A DNA stretch of 64,000 nucleotides from Neoarius graeffei. Its lineage: Eukaryota > Chordata > Actinopteri > Siluriformes > Ariidae. The notes below the pieces were generated by a model, which saw nothing but the letters and a program-made list of their open reading frames with translations, was not told where the DNA came from and did no database searches. Both the position numbers and the translations under genes were made by a program. The stretch is taken from positions 69,968,371 to 70,032,370 of the forward strand of contig NC_083579.1 of assembly GCF_027579695.1 (NCBI RefSeq). Reading direction: 5' to 3'. This document shows, in pieces, positions 52,686 to 64,000 of the stretch (the stretch's first letter is position 1; every line of letters begins with the position of its first letter).

Positions 52686-53553
52686 TAGTGGTGCTTGAAA
52701 GTTTGTGAACCCTTTAGAATTTTCTATATTTCTGCATAAATATGACCTAAAACATCGTCAGATTTTCACACAAGTCCTAAAAGTAGATAAAGAGAACCCA
52801 GTCAAACAAATGAGACAAAAATATTATACTTGGTCATTTATTTATTGAGGAAAATGATCCAGTATTACATATCTGTGAGTGGCAAAAGTATGTGAACCTT
52901 TGCTTTCAGTATCTAGTGTGATCCCCTTGTGCAGCAATAACTGCAACTAAACATTTCCGGTAACTGTTGATCAGTCCTGCACACCGGCCTGGAGGAATTT
53001 TAGCCCATTCCTCCATACAGAACAGCTTCAACTCTGGGATGTTGGTGGGTTTCCTCACATTAACTGCTCGCTTCAGGTCCTTCCACAACATTTCCATTGA
53101 ATTAAGGTCAGGACTTTGACTTGGCCATTCCAAAACATTAACTTTATTCTTCTTTAACCATTCTTTGGTAGAATGACTTGTGTGCTTCGGGTCGTTGTCA
53201 AATACATGTTGTGAAGATCAGACTTTGATCGATCCCTGTTCTTTAAATAAAACAGGGTGCCCACTCACACCTGATTGTCATCCCATTGATTGAAAACACC
53301 TGACTCTAATTTCACCTTCAAATGAACTGCTAATCCTAGAGGTTCACATACTTTTGCCACTCACAGATATGTAATATTGGATCATTTTCCTCAATAAATA
53401 AATGACCAAGTGTAATATTTTTGTCTCATTTGTTTAACTGGGTTCTCTTTATCTACTTTTAGGACTTGTGTGAAAATCTGATGATGTTTTAGGTCATATT
53501 TATGCAGAAATATAGAAAATTCTAAAGGGTTCACAAACTTTCAAGCACCACTG
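52686..53553 (-). mobile_element. Tc1-type element, internally deleted
   Basis: 868 bp with long (about 210 bp) inverted termini starting YAGTGGTGCTTGAAAG and TA on both sides. Inside, a minus frame (52,906-53,133) MEWPSQSPDLNSMEMLWKDL keeps the end of the Tc1 catalytic domain, with the DDE glutamate position reading NSMEML. The N-terminal two-thirds of transposase are missing. Confidence 0.9.
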
Positions 53554-53675
53554 TAGAAAGTGGTAAATGCTTGACCATCGCAACCATTTTTGAAATGTGT
53601 TGCAAGAATCAAAATTGAAATGTTTATTTTGAAAACAAAACAAAATTTAGATAAAATATCAAATGTGCTGTTGTA

Positions 53676-54792
53676 CACTTCAATCCCGCTATAACAGACT
53701 CTTAGTATGAACTTTCACACATCACAAAAGTTCATGTCCTCCACATTTAGTGATGAGTCGGAGTCTTCGAAAAACATCATTGAGCCTTGTGCTCCTCTTC
53801 CTCCAGACACAAACAATAAGTAATCGAGCCTGCAATCAAGTTAACAATACGTGTTAACGCCATAAAACAAAGGCTTTAACTAGCTTCGCTTCAGTGTGAA
53901 TCACTATAAATTATTGAGAACAGTAATCAGTGACTTTTAAAAAATCCCTTAAAATGACTTTATTTTACAAGCTAAAAGCAGTTTTACTCAAGTTTTTACT
54001 CCATAAGCATTGTTGTCATGGCTACTCATAAATGTAAGATATTCTTTGTCTGTCAGAAAACGCAGGCGGCAGATCGATGAAATTGCTGGAACGGTTTTAT
54101 TTAAGAAAAAGATCCAAATTAGTGAATTAAAAAATAAAAAATCAAGTAAGGCACAGACAGGATATCAAAAGCAGAGACAAAGAGCCAAATCCAAAACAGA
54201 GTTGGGGACCAGAATATCAATAGTGCTACAAAATGCTTAGTAACATGAGACACAAGGTAGAGTGCGGATACTACGCAAAGTCTGTGTGTAGCGAGATTGT
54301 GCTCTAATCCGTAACAGGTGCACTGTAATTAGTCCTAATGGCACTGCGCGCGTGTACATGAGTAGCAGCTCGAGGCATGCCACTGCATGTGCACGCGGAC
54401 GTGACACTGTCAAAGACAAACTTCATATCTTGGACTGTCTAAAGCGTGGTGAGAAAGCAATGAATATTTCTAAAGAATATTGGACCCTGAAAATTTTTAT
54501 TTCATCTTTTAAAGAAAAAGATCTGCGAGACTTCGTTCATAACTGCAATCAACATGATGTACTGAAAAGAAAGATGATGTGGCAAGCAAATGATGGCGAG
54601 TGTGCTTTACTTCCTTTACTTCGTAAATAAGTGAATTAAGCATAAATGTAAATTAAACAAAGTTGGTCTTGTTTTATGTAAAAGAGTGAGTGTTTGGTGT
54701 GAAAAGTGGGTCCATTTCAGTATTATGAACTTTTCGGCATAATGAACTATTTGGACGTCCCCCAAGGAGTTCGTTAGAGCAGAGTTCCAGTG
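53676..54792 (+). mobile_element. pogo/Tigger-type element remnant
   Basis: About 1.1 kb with TA flanks and termini CACTTCAATCCCGCTATAAC and the complement of GTTAGAGCAGAGTTCCAGTG. A plus frame (54,352-54,630) has DTVKDKLHILDCLKRGEKAM and a following helix, like the CENP-B-type helix-turn-helix of pogo transposases. The DDE part is missing. Confidence 0.72.
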
Positions 54793-54813
54793 TATTGCTT
54801 TGAGTGCAATATA

Positions 54814-56455
54814 CAGTTAGGTCCATATATATTTGGACACTGATACAAATTTTTTTTTTTTACCTGTTTACTGAAACATATTCAAGTTATAGTTATATAA
54901 TGGACATGGACATACAGTCCAGACTTTCAGCTTTCATTTGAGGGTATCCACATTAAAATTGGATGAAGGGTTTAGGAGTTTCAGCTCCTCAACATGTGCC
55001 ACCCTGTTTTTAAAGGGACCAAAAGTAATTGGACAATTGACTCAAAGGCTATTTCATGGGCAGGTGTGGGCAATTCCTTCGTTATGTCATTCTCAATTAA
55101 GCAGATAAAAGGCCTGGAGTTGATTTGTGGTGTGGTGCTTGCATTTGGAAGATTTTGCTGTGAAGAAAACATGCGGTCAAAGGAGCTCTCCATGCAGGTG
55201 AAACAAGCCATCCTTAAGCTGCGAAAACAGAAAAAAAAAACATCCGAGAAATTGCTACAATATTAGGAGTGGCAAAAATCTACAGTTTGGTACATCCTGA
55301 GAAAGAAAGAAAGCACTGGTGAACTCATCAATGCAAAAAGACCTGGACACCAACAGAAGTCAACAGTGGTGGACGATCGCAGAATAATTTCCATGGTGAA
55401 GAGAAACCCCTTCACAACAGCCAACCAAGTGAACAACACTCTCCAGGAGGTAGGCGTATCCATATCCAAATCTACCATAAAGAGAAGACTGCATGAAAGT
55501 AAATACAGAGGGTTCACTGCACGATGCAAGCCACTCATAAGCCTCAAGAATAAAAAGGCTAGATTGGACTTTGCTAAAAAAACATCTAAAAAAACCAGCA
55601 CAGTTCTGGAAGAACATTCTTTGGACAGATGAAACCAAGATCAACCTCTACCAGAATGATGGAAAGAAAAAAGTATGGTGAAGGCATGGTACAGCTCATG
55701 ATCCAAAGCATACCACATCATCTGTAAAACACGGTGGAGGCAGTGTGATGGCTTGGGCATGCATGGCTGCCAGTGGCACTGGGTCACTAGTGTTTATTGA
55801 TGAAGTGACACAGGACAGAAGCAGCTGGATGAATTCTGAGGTATTCAGAGACGTACTGTGTGCTCAAGTCCAGCCAAACTGATTGGTCGGTGTTTCATAA
55901 TACAGATGGACAATGACCCAAAACATAAAGCCAAAGCAACCCAGGAGTTTATTAAAGCAAAGAAGTGGAATATTCTTGAATGGCCAAGTCAGTCACCTGA
56001 TCTCAACCCAATTGAGCATGCATTTCACTTGTTAAAGACTAAACTTCAGACAGAAAGGCCCACAAACAAACAGCAACTGAAAACCGCTGCAGTAAAGGCC
56101 TGGCAGAGTATTAAAAAAGAGGAAACACAGCGTCTGGTGATGTCCATGAGTTCAAGACTTCAGGCAGTCATTGCCAACAAAGGGTTTTCAACCAAGTATT
56201 AGAAATGAACATTTTATTTACAATTATTTAATTCGTCCAATTACTTTTGAGCCCCTGAAATGAAGGGATTGTGTTTAAAAAATGCTTTAGTTCCTCACAT
56301 TTTTATGCAATCATTTTGTTCAACCCACTGAATTAAAGCTGAAAGTCTGAACTTCAACTGCATCTGAATTGTTTTGTTCAAAATTCATTGTGGTAATGTA
56401 CAGAACCAAAATTAGAAAAATGTTGCCTCTGTCCAAATATTTATGGACCTAACTG
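54814..56455 (+). mobile_element. Tc1 transposon with degenerate transposase
   Basis: 1,642 bp, termini CAGTTAGGTCCATATATATT and ...TTTATGGACCTAACTG with TA at 54,812-54,813 and 56,456-56,457. Length and termini are those of a complete Tc1 element. Confidence 0.93.
55171..56202 (+). pseudogene. Tc1 transposase (frameshifted)
   Basis: Starts MRSKELSMQVKQAILKLRKQ, then a frame change near 55,240. The helix-turn-helix (ATILGVAKSTVWYILRKK) and GRPR-like hook are followed by VNNTLQEVGVSISKSTIKRR. The DDE part has LWTDETKINLY, MDNDPKHKAKAT and NPIEHAFHLL, with 34 residues between the second Asp and Glu. Breaks occur near 55,240, 55,600 and 55,880. Tc1 transposases are about 340 residues, which this matches when the frames are summed. 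Confidence 0.9.
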
Positions 56456-56913
56456 TAGGTCAAAGATTGTTTACAAATCATTGTTTTCAGTTTTAATTTC
56501 AACATACCATCCCAACTTTTTCTGATTTGGGGTAGTAATATTAACTTCTAGAAAGACTAAAAGAGAGGTTGGTGAGGGAATGGTGGTTTATAGCTTTTAT
56601 AATGCAAGTGAAAACCAGCTTATAATTCAAAAGCATGACATTCATTAATAGATTTAACATTGTATTCTTTGGCAAGCTGTATGATGTGCAGCTAGTGGAA
56701 AATAATCAACTTTGGGTTGGTAACTGTAACTACACTTAGGACGCATCCCAGAGACAATACAGCAAAAGTATTCACCCCCCTTGGTGTTTGTTCCATTTTG
56801 TCACATTACAAACTGGAATTAAAATGGATTTTTGGAGGGTTAACACCATTTGATTTACACAACATGCCTACTACTTTAAAGGTGAAATTATTATTATTAT
56901 TATTATTATTATT

Positions 56914-57285
56914 GGGCGGCACGGTGGTGTAGTGGTTAGCGCTGTCGCCTCACAGCAAGAAGGTCCTGGGTTCGAGCCCCGTGGCCGGCGAGGGCCTTTC
57001 TGTGTGGAGTTTGCATGTTCTCCCCGTGTCCGCGTGGGTTTCCTCCGGGTGCTCCGGTTTCCCCCACAGTCCAAAGACATGCAAGTTAGGTTAACTGGTG
57101 ACTCTAAATTGACCGTAGGTGTGAGTGTGAATGGTTGTCTGTGTCTATGTGTCAGCCCTGTGATGACCTGGCGACTTGTCCAGGGTGTACCCCGCCTTTC
57201 GCCCGTAGTCAGCTGGGATAGGCTCCAGCTTGCCTGCGACCCTGTAGAAGGATAAAGCGGCTAGAGATAATGAGATGAGATGAGA
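56914..57285 (+). mobile_element. tRNA-derived SINE, copy 6
   Basis: Complete, with box A TGGTGTAGTGGTTAGC, box B GGTTCGAGCCC and a (GAGAT)n end. It sits in a TTATTATTATT tract that is present on both sides, the likely duplicated target, in the Tc1 arm. Confidence 0.93.
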
Positions 57286-57390
57286 TTATTATTATTATTT
57301 TTTTTTTTTATTGTGACACAAACAGTAATTAAGATGAAAAAAACAGAAATCTGGAGTGTGAATAGGTATTCATCTCCTCCCCCCAAAAGG

Positions 57391-57900
57391 TCAATACTTT
57401 GTAGAGACACCTTTTGCTGCAATTACAGCTGCGAGTCTCTTGGGGTATGTCTCTATTAGCTTAGCACATCTAGCCACTGGGATTTTTGCCCATTCCTCAA
57501 GGCAAAACTGCTCCAACTCCTTCAAGTGAGATGGGTTGCGTTGATGGACAAAAATCTTCAAGTTATGCCACAGATTCTCAATTGGATTGAGGTCTGGGCT
57601 TTGACTAGGCCATTCCAAGACATTTAAATGTTTCCCTTTAAACCACTCCAGTGTAGCTTTAGCAGTATGTTTAGGGTCATTGTCCTGCTGGAACGTGAAC
57701 CTTTGTCCCAGTCTCAAACCTCTGGCCGACTCAAACAGGTTTTCCTCCAGAACTGCCCTGGATTTAGTGCCATCTATCTTTCCTTCAGTCCCAACCAGCT
57801 TTCCTATCCCTGCAGATAAAAAACATCCCCAGAGCATGATGCTGCCACCACTATGCTTCACTATAGGAATGGTGTTCTTAGGATGTTGGGTTTGCACCAC
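57391..57900 (-). pseudogene. Tc1 transposase, C-terminal two-thirds
   Basis: Open for 169 codons: GGSIMLWGCFLSAGIGKLV, FQQDNDPKHTAKATLEW (second Asp), PDLNPIENLWHNLK (Glu, 34 residues later), and AAKGVSTKY at the end. The first Asp and the DNA-binding part are lost. Confidence 0.9.
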
Positions 57901-58367
57901 ATATGACGGCTAAAAAGTTCGATTTTAGTCTCATTTGACCAGAGAATCTTCTTTCATGTGTTTGGGGAGTCTACCACATGCTGTCTGGCAAACTCCAAAT
58001 GTGTTAGAGTTTGCCCAACAGTATATGACAGACTCCCCAAACAACAGGTTGATTAATACAGACATCATGTGACACTTTGATTGCACACAGGTGGATCTTA
58101 AATCAACTAATTATGTGAGTTATGAAGTGAATTGTTTGGACCAGCTCTTATTTAGGGGTTTCATATGAAAGGGGGTGAAAACCTATGCACGCTCCAGATT
58201 TCTGATTTTTTCATCTTAATTATTGTGTCACAATTAAAGAAAAAACAATTTGCACCTTTAAAGTGGTATGCATGTTGTGTAAATCAAATAGTGCTAACCC
58301 TCCAAAATCTGTTTTAATTTCAGCTTGTAATGTGACAAAACAGGAAAAACCCTTTTGCAAGAGACTG

Positions 58368-59592
58368 TATATGGCAAAATTACTGACATCCATACTATAT
58401 ATTGAGAATAAATGTAAATGTTATCCCAATGCCAAAGTGTCAGTCTTTGGGTTGGAAGACTGTGTTCTAAACAGAACTGAGTAGAGGACATGTACTGTAC
58501 AGACAGAAAAATGTCAAGTACTTTGCAGTATTAAGCACATGACGGAGTGGTCCGAAATCCTTCCATGTGTTCTCTGATTTTGTTACACGTTATTTAAAAA
58601 GGCTCTGAGCGCCAACAGGGGCTCCAAAAAGCTGTTAGTTTTGAAACCAGTGTTTTCCAGAACAAAACTGCACTACCCAAGAAAACTTGTGCTTCGGTTA
58701 AAGTTAAAATAATACTACACAGCATCTCTACTTTTAAGCTCAAAATATCACATTTATGAAGGAGTTCCCAGTAAATGTGGATTGACTCAGTCTCTAATTT
58801 GTATGTTGGATGGAAATGAAACATTTTAAAATCAGAGGTGATGGGGACTGGGAGACCCACTTTTCCCATGTAGTGTGACACCGTTAACCTTGCACTCTCA
58901 TTCCCGTCACGTGATGATAAAAGAGGCCTGCTGCTCTTTTCCCAGAACTCACTCACCCTCTCCCCATTCCACATGGCTTTGGAGTATTCAAAGAAACTGA
59001 GCACAGCTCTGAAATCCCCGAGTGGACCTCACACACTCCCAGACAAGGCAGTGAGTGGGAAGGGTGTGTTTTATGGTTGTGTTGAAGTGAGTGTCAGGAT
59101 GTATTACTCTGTGAAAGCAGAGCCCTTTTGTCTTGTGCCCTGGACATGCAGAAATCTAAGTTAGGCTAATTAAAAAAAAAAAGGGGGGGGGGGGGGGGGG
59201 GGGCTAGATGCCTTACCTCTCTATAGCCAGGCCATTGAGCCAAATACCAACAAGACCAGACAATGAAGTTACACACCAAGGAAATAAAGAATTTGGCATC
59301 TCACAATAAATCAGGTAACCAGACCCTTCTTGAGCTAAGTTGGGTGCTTTAGAGTGGAAAACCACAAAAATGTGATTAGGCTCTTGCAACAGTTGAACTA
59401 GTCATTAGCAACCAAAGCCAGTTCATCTATAGACTGCATCCTTGACCCTCTAATCTAACTGATTCCTATGAATTCTGTCGAACTTTAGAGATATTACACG
59501 TGCATAAAATATCCCAGCCATATGTAATTTCACTATTCATTATAATCACTAGAAATATGAACTTGGAGCTTTGATAGAATCTTTAAGGATCT
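58368..59592. other. No gene seen
   Basis: Candidate single-copy DNA: no repeat family recognised apart from a homopolymer pair at 59,172-59,203 (11 A then about 21 G). No convincing exon. Confidence 0.5.
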
Positions 59593-59905
59593 TGGAATAG
59601 AATAGAATAGAATGCCTTTATTGTCACTGCACAAGTGTACAATGAAATTTAGTTGATCATAGGAGAGCAAAGCCGCTGCATAAGTGCACACCGCCACTCT
59701 TGGGCACTTCAGCCCAAGGCCATCCCCACATTAACCTAACCTGCATGTCTTTGGACTGTGGGGGAAACCGGAGCACCCGGAGGAAACCCATGCAGACATG
59801 GGGAGAACGTGCAAACTCCAGGGCCTCGTCGGCCACTGAGCTCAAACCCAGAACCTTCTTGCTGTGAGGCAACAGTGCTAACCACTACGCCACCGTGCCA
59901 CCCAT
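59593..59905 (-). repeat. Repeat fragment and 5' part of SINE copy 7
   Basis: AATAGAATAGAATAGAATGC and TTTATTGTCACTGCACAAGT (59,597-59,637) belong to a common fish repeat. From about 59,733 a minus-strand fragment of the main SINE keeps the tRNA-like head and part of the body. Confidence 0.75.
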
Positions 59906-60014
59906 CTTGAATGCTGTCTTACAAAATGCATAGAGTACGTTGGCCAACGAAACAGGCACCTGTTTTCTGTCGTCTCCCTACCATTGTATCCAGCTTGTGA
60001 CTTATTCCAAAGCA

Positions 60015-61160
60015 TGTCTGGGATCACAGTGGTCACCCTCCCAACCAAATTTGCTTTTGAGAGATCATATGCATATGCAGATGGAAGTAGGCTAGGGGTT
60101 TTAAGCTTTTATTATTATTTCGCCCAGGACAGAGTCCATCAGGGAGCGAGGTACGGTTTTCGGTTGGGTTTCTTTGTTCATGAAGATTGATCCTGCAGAT
60201 GTTCTAGGAGTCTGTGGTAGCCAGTGCCATCCTGTACGCTGTCATCTGCTGGGGCAGCAGCTTGCAGGTGAAGGACACTAACAGACTCAATAAGATCATC
60301 AGGAAGGCCGGTCATGTTGTAGGCGTGGAACTGGACTCTCTGACAGTGGTGTTGGAGAATAGGACACTGTCCAAAATACAAACAAACAAACACTCCTTCC
60401 CACCCTCTACATGAGGAGCTGATCAGCCACAGGAGCACGTTCAGTAAATGTCTGATTCTTCCACACTGCACAACTGAGAGACACAGGAAATCATTCCTTC
60501 CTGTTGCAGTCAAGCTGTACAATGCTACTGTATAACTGTGGTACACTGTCTTACCATGTATACTGTATCCTCAGGTGCAATATATGTATATAGGAATCAT
60601 TGTATATAAAAATCACTTAATTTTGATTTTACTTAAGTTATTGAACTTATTTAAATTTATTTTATTCTTTTTTCAGATGATTTTACCTTCTATTTTTAGA
60701 CATGTTTACTTCTCTGATTCAGGAGCTTGGTAGCAAATTTGAATTTCCCTCCGGGGATTAATAAAGTAATTCTGATCCAGCCGTTTTCCCGTAATATCGT
60801 TCACAAAAAAACAAAGAAACCCAATCGAAAACAATACCTCGCCCACTGGTGGACTATGTTACGGGCGAGGTAATAATAAAATTTAAAAAACTCAAGCCTA
60901 CTTCCGTCTGTACATGCATGTGAACTCTCAAAAGCAAATTTGTTTGGGAGGGTGACCAAACATGCCTGGGAACATAATGGTCACCCTCCCAAACAAATTT
61001 GCTTTTGAGGAGTTCACATGCATATGCAGACAGAAGTAGGCTTGAGTTTTTAAACTTTTATTATTACCTCACCCGGGAGTCCACCAGGGGGTGAGGTATT
61101 GTTTTCAGTCGGATTTCTTCGTTAACGATGTTACGGGAAAACGGCTGGATCTATCTTCAT
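60015..61160. repeat. Three-arm inverted repeat with an inserted LINE end
   Basis: Arm 1 (60,015-60,185, plus), arm 2 (about 60,778-60,957, minus) and arm 3 (60,979-61,160, plus) share GGTCACCCTCCCAAACAAAT, AGAAGTAGGCT and a GGGCGAGGTA block. Arms 2 and 3 form a large foldback with a 23-bp perfect core (60,935-60,957 and 60,979-61,001). Confidence 0.8.
60186..60780 (+). pseudogene. LINE C-terminal fragment between repeat arms
   Basis: SVVASAILYAVICWGSSLQV and NRLNKIIRKAGHVVGVELDS belong to the region after RT in fish LINEs. The end CGGGGATTAATAAAGTAATT is a usual 3' terminus. Frame broken near 60,360. Confidence 0.75.
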
Positions 61161-62439
61161 GAAACTTTCAGGATAGATGGGCATTGGTCTCAAATAGGAC
61201 CTCCAACATTTTGAGGGTCATCCGGTCAAGGTCACCAAAAAGGTCAAAATCGTTTTTGTGTCTACTGCCTCATATTGAGGCGCTAGCCACTACGTCATCG
61301 TGCTGTAAGAATCTAAGAGTGTAACAATCACGCACTGCACATGCGCATACACTTGTTCCGATTAAAATGGCCGGTGAGTGAATACAATTCGGTTCACTAT
61401 TCGAAATAAATGGACTCGACTAAAGAGATCGCTTTCAGACATGTTTATGCTTATTAGAGCGGGAAAGTGTGTTCCACTGAGCTCTAGCACCGGGCCATTT
61501 CCGGGAAATAAGAGTTTGGGTCATGGTGACAGTGTGTGCCTGTCAGCCTCGGTTCGGAGGTTTCAGTTTCGAAAACTGTAAGAGGTAAGAGTAGAATAAT
61601 ATAAAAGTACAGACACTTGGCATATTTTACTTCTGTGATTTTTAAATTGTTCATTTTTGGATTACGCTTCATTTTTGTGGCTACTGCCTCATAGAGTAAA
61701 TATATATATGCGATTATTTACTGTATGGACATGGGATCGAAAACAATTTTATTTATAAGCAGTAGCCACATGTGCCCATAGGGTACCTATTTTTTTCATG
61801 ATATCTTCCTTCATATTCATCATAAGTGCTACCGGGCGAGGTTTGTTTTGCCTGGCAACCCTTATTATTATTATTATTATTATTATCCATTAGGAATGGA
61901 CTTCTTGAACGACTTGCACATGAATACTGATCAATACATGAGCTTGAATTGTGGAAAAGATTTTATGAGCTGACTTAAATCATGAACAAGTTAGTCGATT
62001 TTCACTCTGGTTAGACCCAATGCCATTTGGCGACTTGCTGATAGTGCTGCCAGTCGTAATTGATCTCTACCTAAAAAGAGTGACGTAGAAGTGCTTTAGT
62101 CCTAAAGTTTGTCCAGCTTTAACTTCATTTGTACAACCTTCTCAAACAGATCAGCTTCCAAAGCTTCAACTTTCATGTTAATACCACCATCAACACCACT
62201 GTGCTCATCATTCTCATAGATCTTGAACTTGCCAAACCAAGTCTGTGCCACAACTCGGCACAAATGTGCTGTATAGCTGCACTGCGTAATGGAACTTTGG
62301 ACTCAAATGTTTGTCATCTCCACCATTTCCACACTAGATTTCTTAATATTTAAGAGTTATTCCACGAAATTGAGTCATACATGAGCTGATAGCTCACGAG
62401 ACGTGCAGCACAGAGTTGGCTATAAGCCATGTACAACGA
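61161..62439. other. No gene seen; probable continuation of the repeat
   Basis: 61,161-61,860 ends in GCTACCGGGCGAGGTTTG and CCTGGCAACC, words shared with the arms upstream, followed by (TTA)n at 61,862-61,886. From 61,900 to 62,440 nothing is recognised. Confidence 0.45.
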
Positions 62440-63790
62440 GACTGAGTGGAATAACTGTTCTATTCTATCCACATTCACCGGATTTTGAGAAAAGGAGCAT
62501 TTTTATTTTTTGCAAATTTGATAAAAAACGTTATATAAATCGTTCAACAAAATCATTTCCGCTTAGAATATAAACAAACTGGCAAAATGACTAGCAATTT
62601 GTGAAAAATGCTATAATAATAATTCTTGAAAAGTTAAAAAAAAGATACATGTTCTTACCATCAAATACTGTACTTTCATTCCATATTTTGTTGCTTTTTA
62701 TTTTTTTTATTTTGGGGGGTTCTGTTTTCGAGTAGAGGTTTTTAATTTTGTCCTCGGTTGGTTCAGCAAAATGCTCTGCCATTTTGTTTTTCTCTACTCA
62801 CGGTACCTTTGACTTGCAAGTGACGTCAAAGCAAAATAGAAACCCGGATGTCGGCCATGTTGGTGGATATACAAATGCGGGGTCAAGCAACATTCCATAC
62901 AAATCACAGTAACGCATGCGCAACTCTCTTTGTTTTTCCACTGCTTTAAGTGTCCTTTTAGCTCTGCCATATCTTTGTGCTGTATATGGTCGTGGTCACA
63001 ACGGTACTCGTGACCGTGGCACGTTATGAATTTTTAGAATTCCGTCCGTGATTCGGAAAGAGGGCGAGGAAACTCTGAGGCTTAGTACGGAGAGGAGACG
63101 AGCACGGCTGAACATCAGCAGGGCTGATCTAACAGAGGCTCAAACCAAAACAGCTCGTGTTTGCAGCAATCATTATATCTTAGGTGAGATTCAAAAGCTT
63201 TCTCGATAATAAAATGGAAGAATTTTATTTCGTGTTGCTAGAATTTTATGAGCGTTCTCTCTTGTCGTGGTTCACTCGGTCGTTGTTAAAATTATAACAC
63301 GTGCATTACAATTTCGTTTCTAGGAGCGCCAGCAAAATTATACGATAGAAACAATCCAGACTGGGCACCCACTCAGAAAATGGGCCATGTTTCGTCCAAG
63401 GTCGGACTTGATTCTTCGGCAGCCAAACCAAATAGAACGTGATATCTGGGTACTCGATGGTCAGTAAAAGCGTCTTATCTTCAGAAAAGTCTGACTTTTT
63501 TTAAATAATATGGGTCAGAACCACACATATCGATCTTCTCTTTGTATCGAATCTTCGCTCGAACGTTCAAATCGTAGTAATACTGAGAAAATTCAGCATT
63601 GTTTACAGACACGCTTTCAGCGGCTGCCGTCCTAGTTGCTTTGTAGATCCACCATCATGGCGGACGCTCATGACGTAGCACATTTTGATCACGTGGTTGC
63701 AAGTCATCAAAATGAGCCGATAGTCTGTAGCCAATCAGAGCGTGTGATTGCTCATATTTGGTGAATGTGGATAGAATAATATGACAGACT
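62440..63790 (+). mobile_element. THAP-bearing DNA transposon remnant
   Basis: TTCTATTCTATCCACATTCA at 62,458-62,477 recurs inverted as GTGAATGTGGATAGAATAAT at about 63,761-63,780. Between them lie two THAP exons and no transposase catalytic domain. The superfamily (PIF/Harbinger, ISL2EU or P) cannot be settled here. Confidence 0.6.
62964..63440 (+). pseudogene. THAP zinc-finger domain in two exons, degenerate
   Basis: Exon 1 (to 63,183) reads LPYLCAVYGRGHNGTRDRGT, a TGA, then FRIPSVIRKEGEETLRLS and TKTARVCSNHYIL. Donor GTGAGA. Exon 2 begins after TTTCTAG at 63,324 with GAPAKLYDRNNPDWAPT. The split codon joins in frame. It keeps the first zinc Cys and the later C..H, but the second Cys of CxxxxC is Arg (CGT for TGT), the start is CTG where ATG is expected, and an internal stop is present. 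Confidence 0.8.
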
Positions 63791-64000
63791 TTCACTAGAA
63801 AATAAGAGCTCAGTCACAATCAGGGCTAGTTAGACATATTTCTCATTGTTATGGGGTTATATGATCGTGTCAACATCAATATAATAAAGTTTTGTTTCAA
63901 ATGTAGTAAAGTATTGTGTTCACCTGTGCACATATAAATTTAACACCCTTTACTACAATACTTTCTCAGAACAGCTGTAATATTCATATTCAGGGGCAAT
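63791..64000. other. Window end, no feature seen
   Basis: AT-rich DNA with no frame or repeat that I recognise. Confidence 0.5.

Larger units (their letters stand above)
56752..58367 (-). mobile_element. Tc1 transposon with a nested SINE
   Basis: Long inverted termini: 56,790-56,880 (TTTTGTCACATTACAAACTG, TTTTGGAGGGTTAACACC) matches the complement of about 58,255-58,345. The outermost ends have decayed. A SINE lies in the left arm. The 5' third of transposase is missing. Confidence 0.85.

Noticed and set aside
58973-59164. Possible short exon near MALEYSKKLSTALKSP
   Set aside because: Short, without supporting splice sites or recognised homology.

Overview
The window is nuclear DNA of a ray-finned fish, almost certainly a teleost. 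The evidence is the repeat content: a tRNA-derived fish SINE present at least seven times, Tc1/mariner, hAT and pogo DNA transposons, RTE/Rex3-like, L1-like and L2/CR1-like LINEs, and several Ty3/gypsy families. An otophysan such as a catfish is my guess from the repeat families, not something the sequence proves. Introns, splice sites and tRNA-derived SINEs rule out a prokaryote. I see no intact single-copy host gene.

The one host gene trace is an ornithine decarboxylase-like (odc1) gene on the minus strand. Three N-terminal exons lie at 35.07-35.76 kb and three C-terminal exons at 10.03-10.63 kb. They keep ODC motifs and canonical splice sites. Exon 3 carries a one-base insertion, a TGG codon split by the last intron now reads TAG, and the middle exons were not found. 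About 24 kb of transposons separates the two exon groups, so I call it a pseudogene broken up by insertions and an inversion.

Layout: 1-4.9 kb, a Ty3/gypsy element (copy A, minus) with integrase upstream of reverse transcriptase. 4.9-10 kb, SINE-rich DNA. 10-10.6 kb, ODC 3' exons. 10.7-21.1 kb, two L1-like copies, one split by a full-length LINE (12,249-17,109) with two open frames and a 5' end made of 39-bp GC-rich repeats. 21.2-31 kb, a Tc1 element split by an LTR retrotransposon and rearranged so its two halves now face each other, with an 867-bp tandem array between them. 31-34.9 kb, a Tc1-like element carrying a Rex3-like LINE. 35-36.9 kb, ODC 5' exons, then LINE and LTR-element fragments. 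37-48.4 kb, a LINE holding a hAT element and a second integrase-first gypsy (copy B), which holds a Tol2-like hAT, which holds a smaller hAT MITE. 48.4-52.7 kb, a chromovirus 3' end and an L2-like LINE split by a solo LTR. 52.7-58.4 kb, four Tc1/mariner/pogo elements. 58.4-64 kb, LINE and SINE fragments, a palindromic repeat and a THAP-domain transposon remnant.

The genes do not form a pathway. The window is a record of nested insertions, and most orders of events can be read from target-site duplications and from reading frames that resume after each insert. The only pair of frames that looks potentially functional is ORF1/ORF2 of the LINE at 12.2-17.1 kb.
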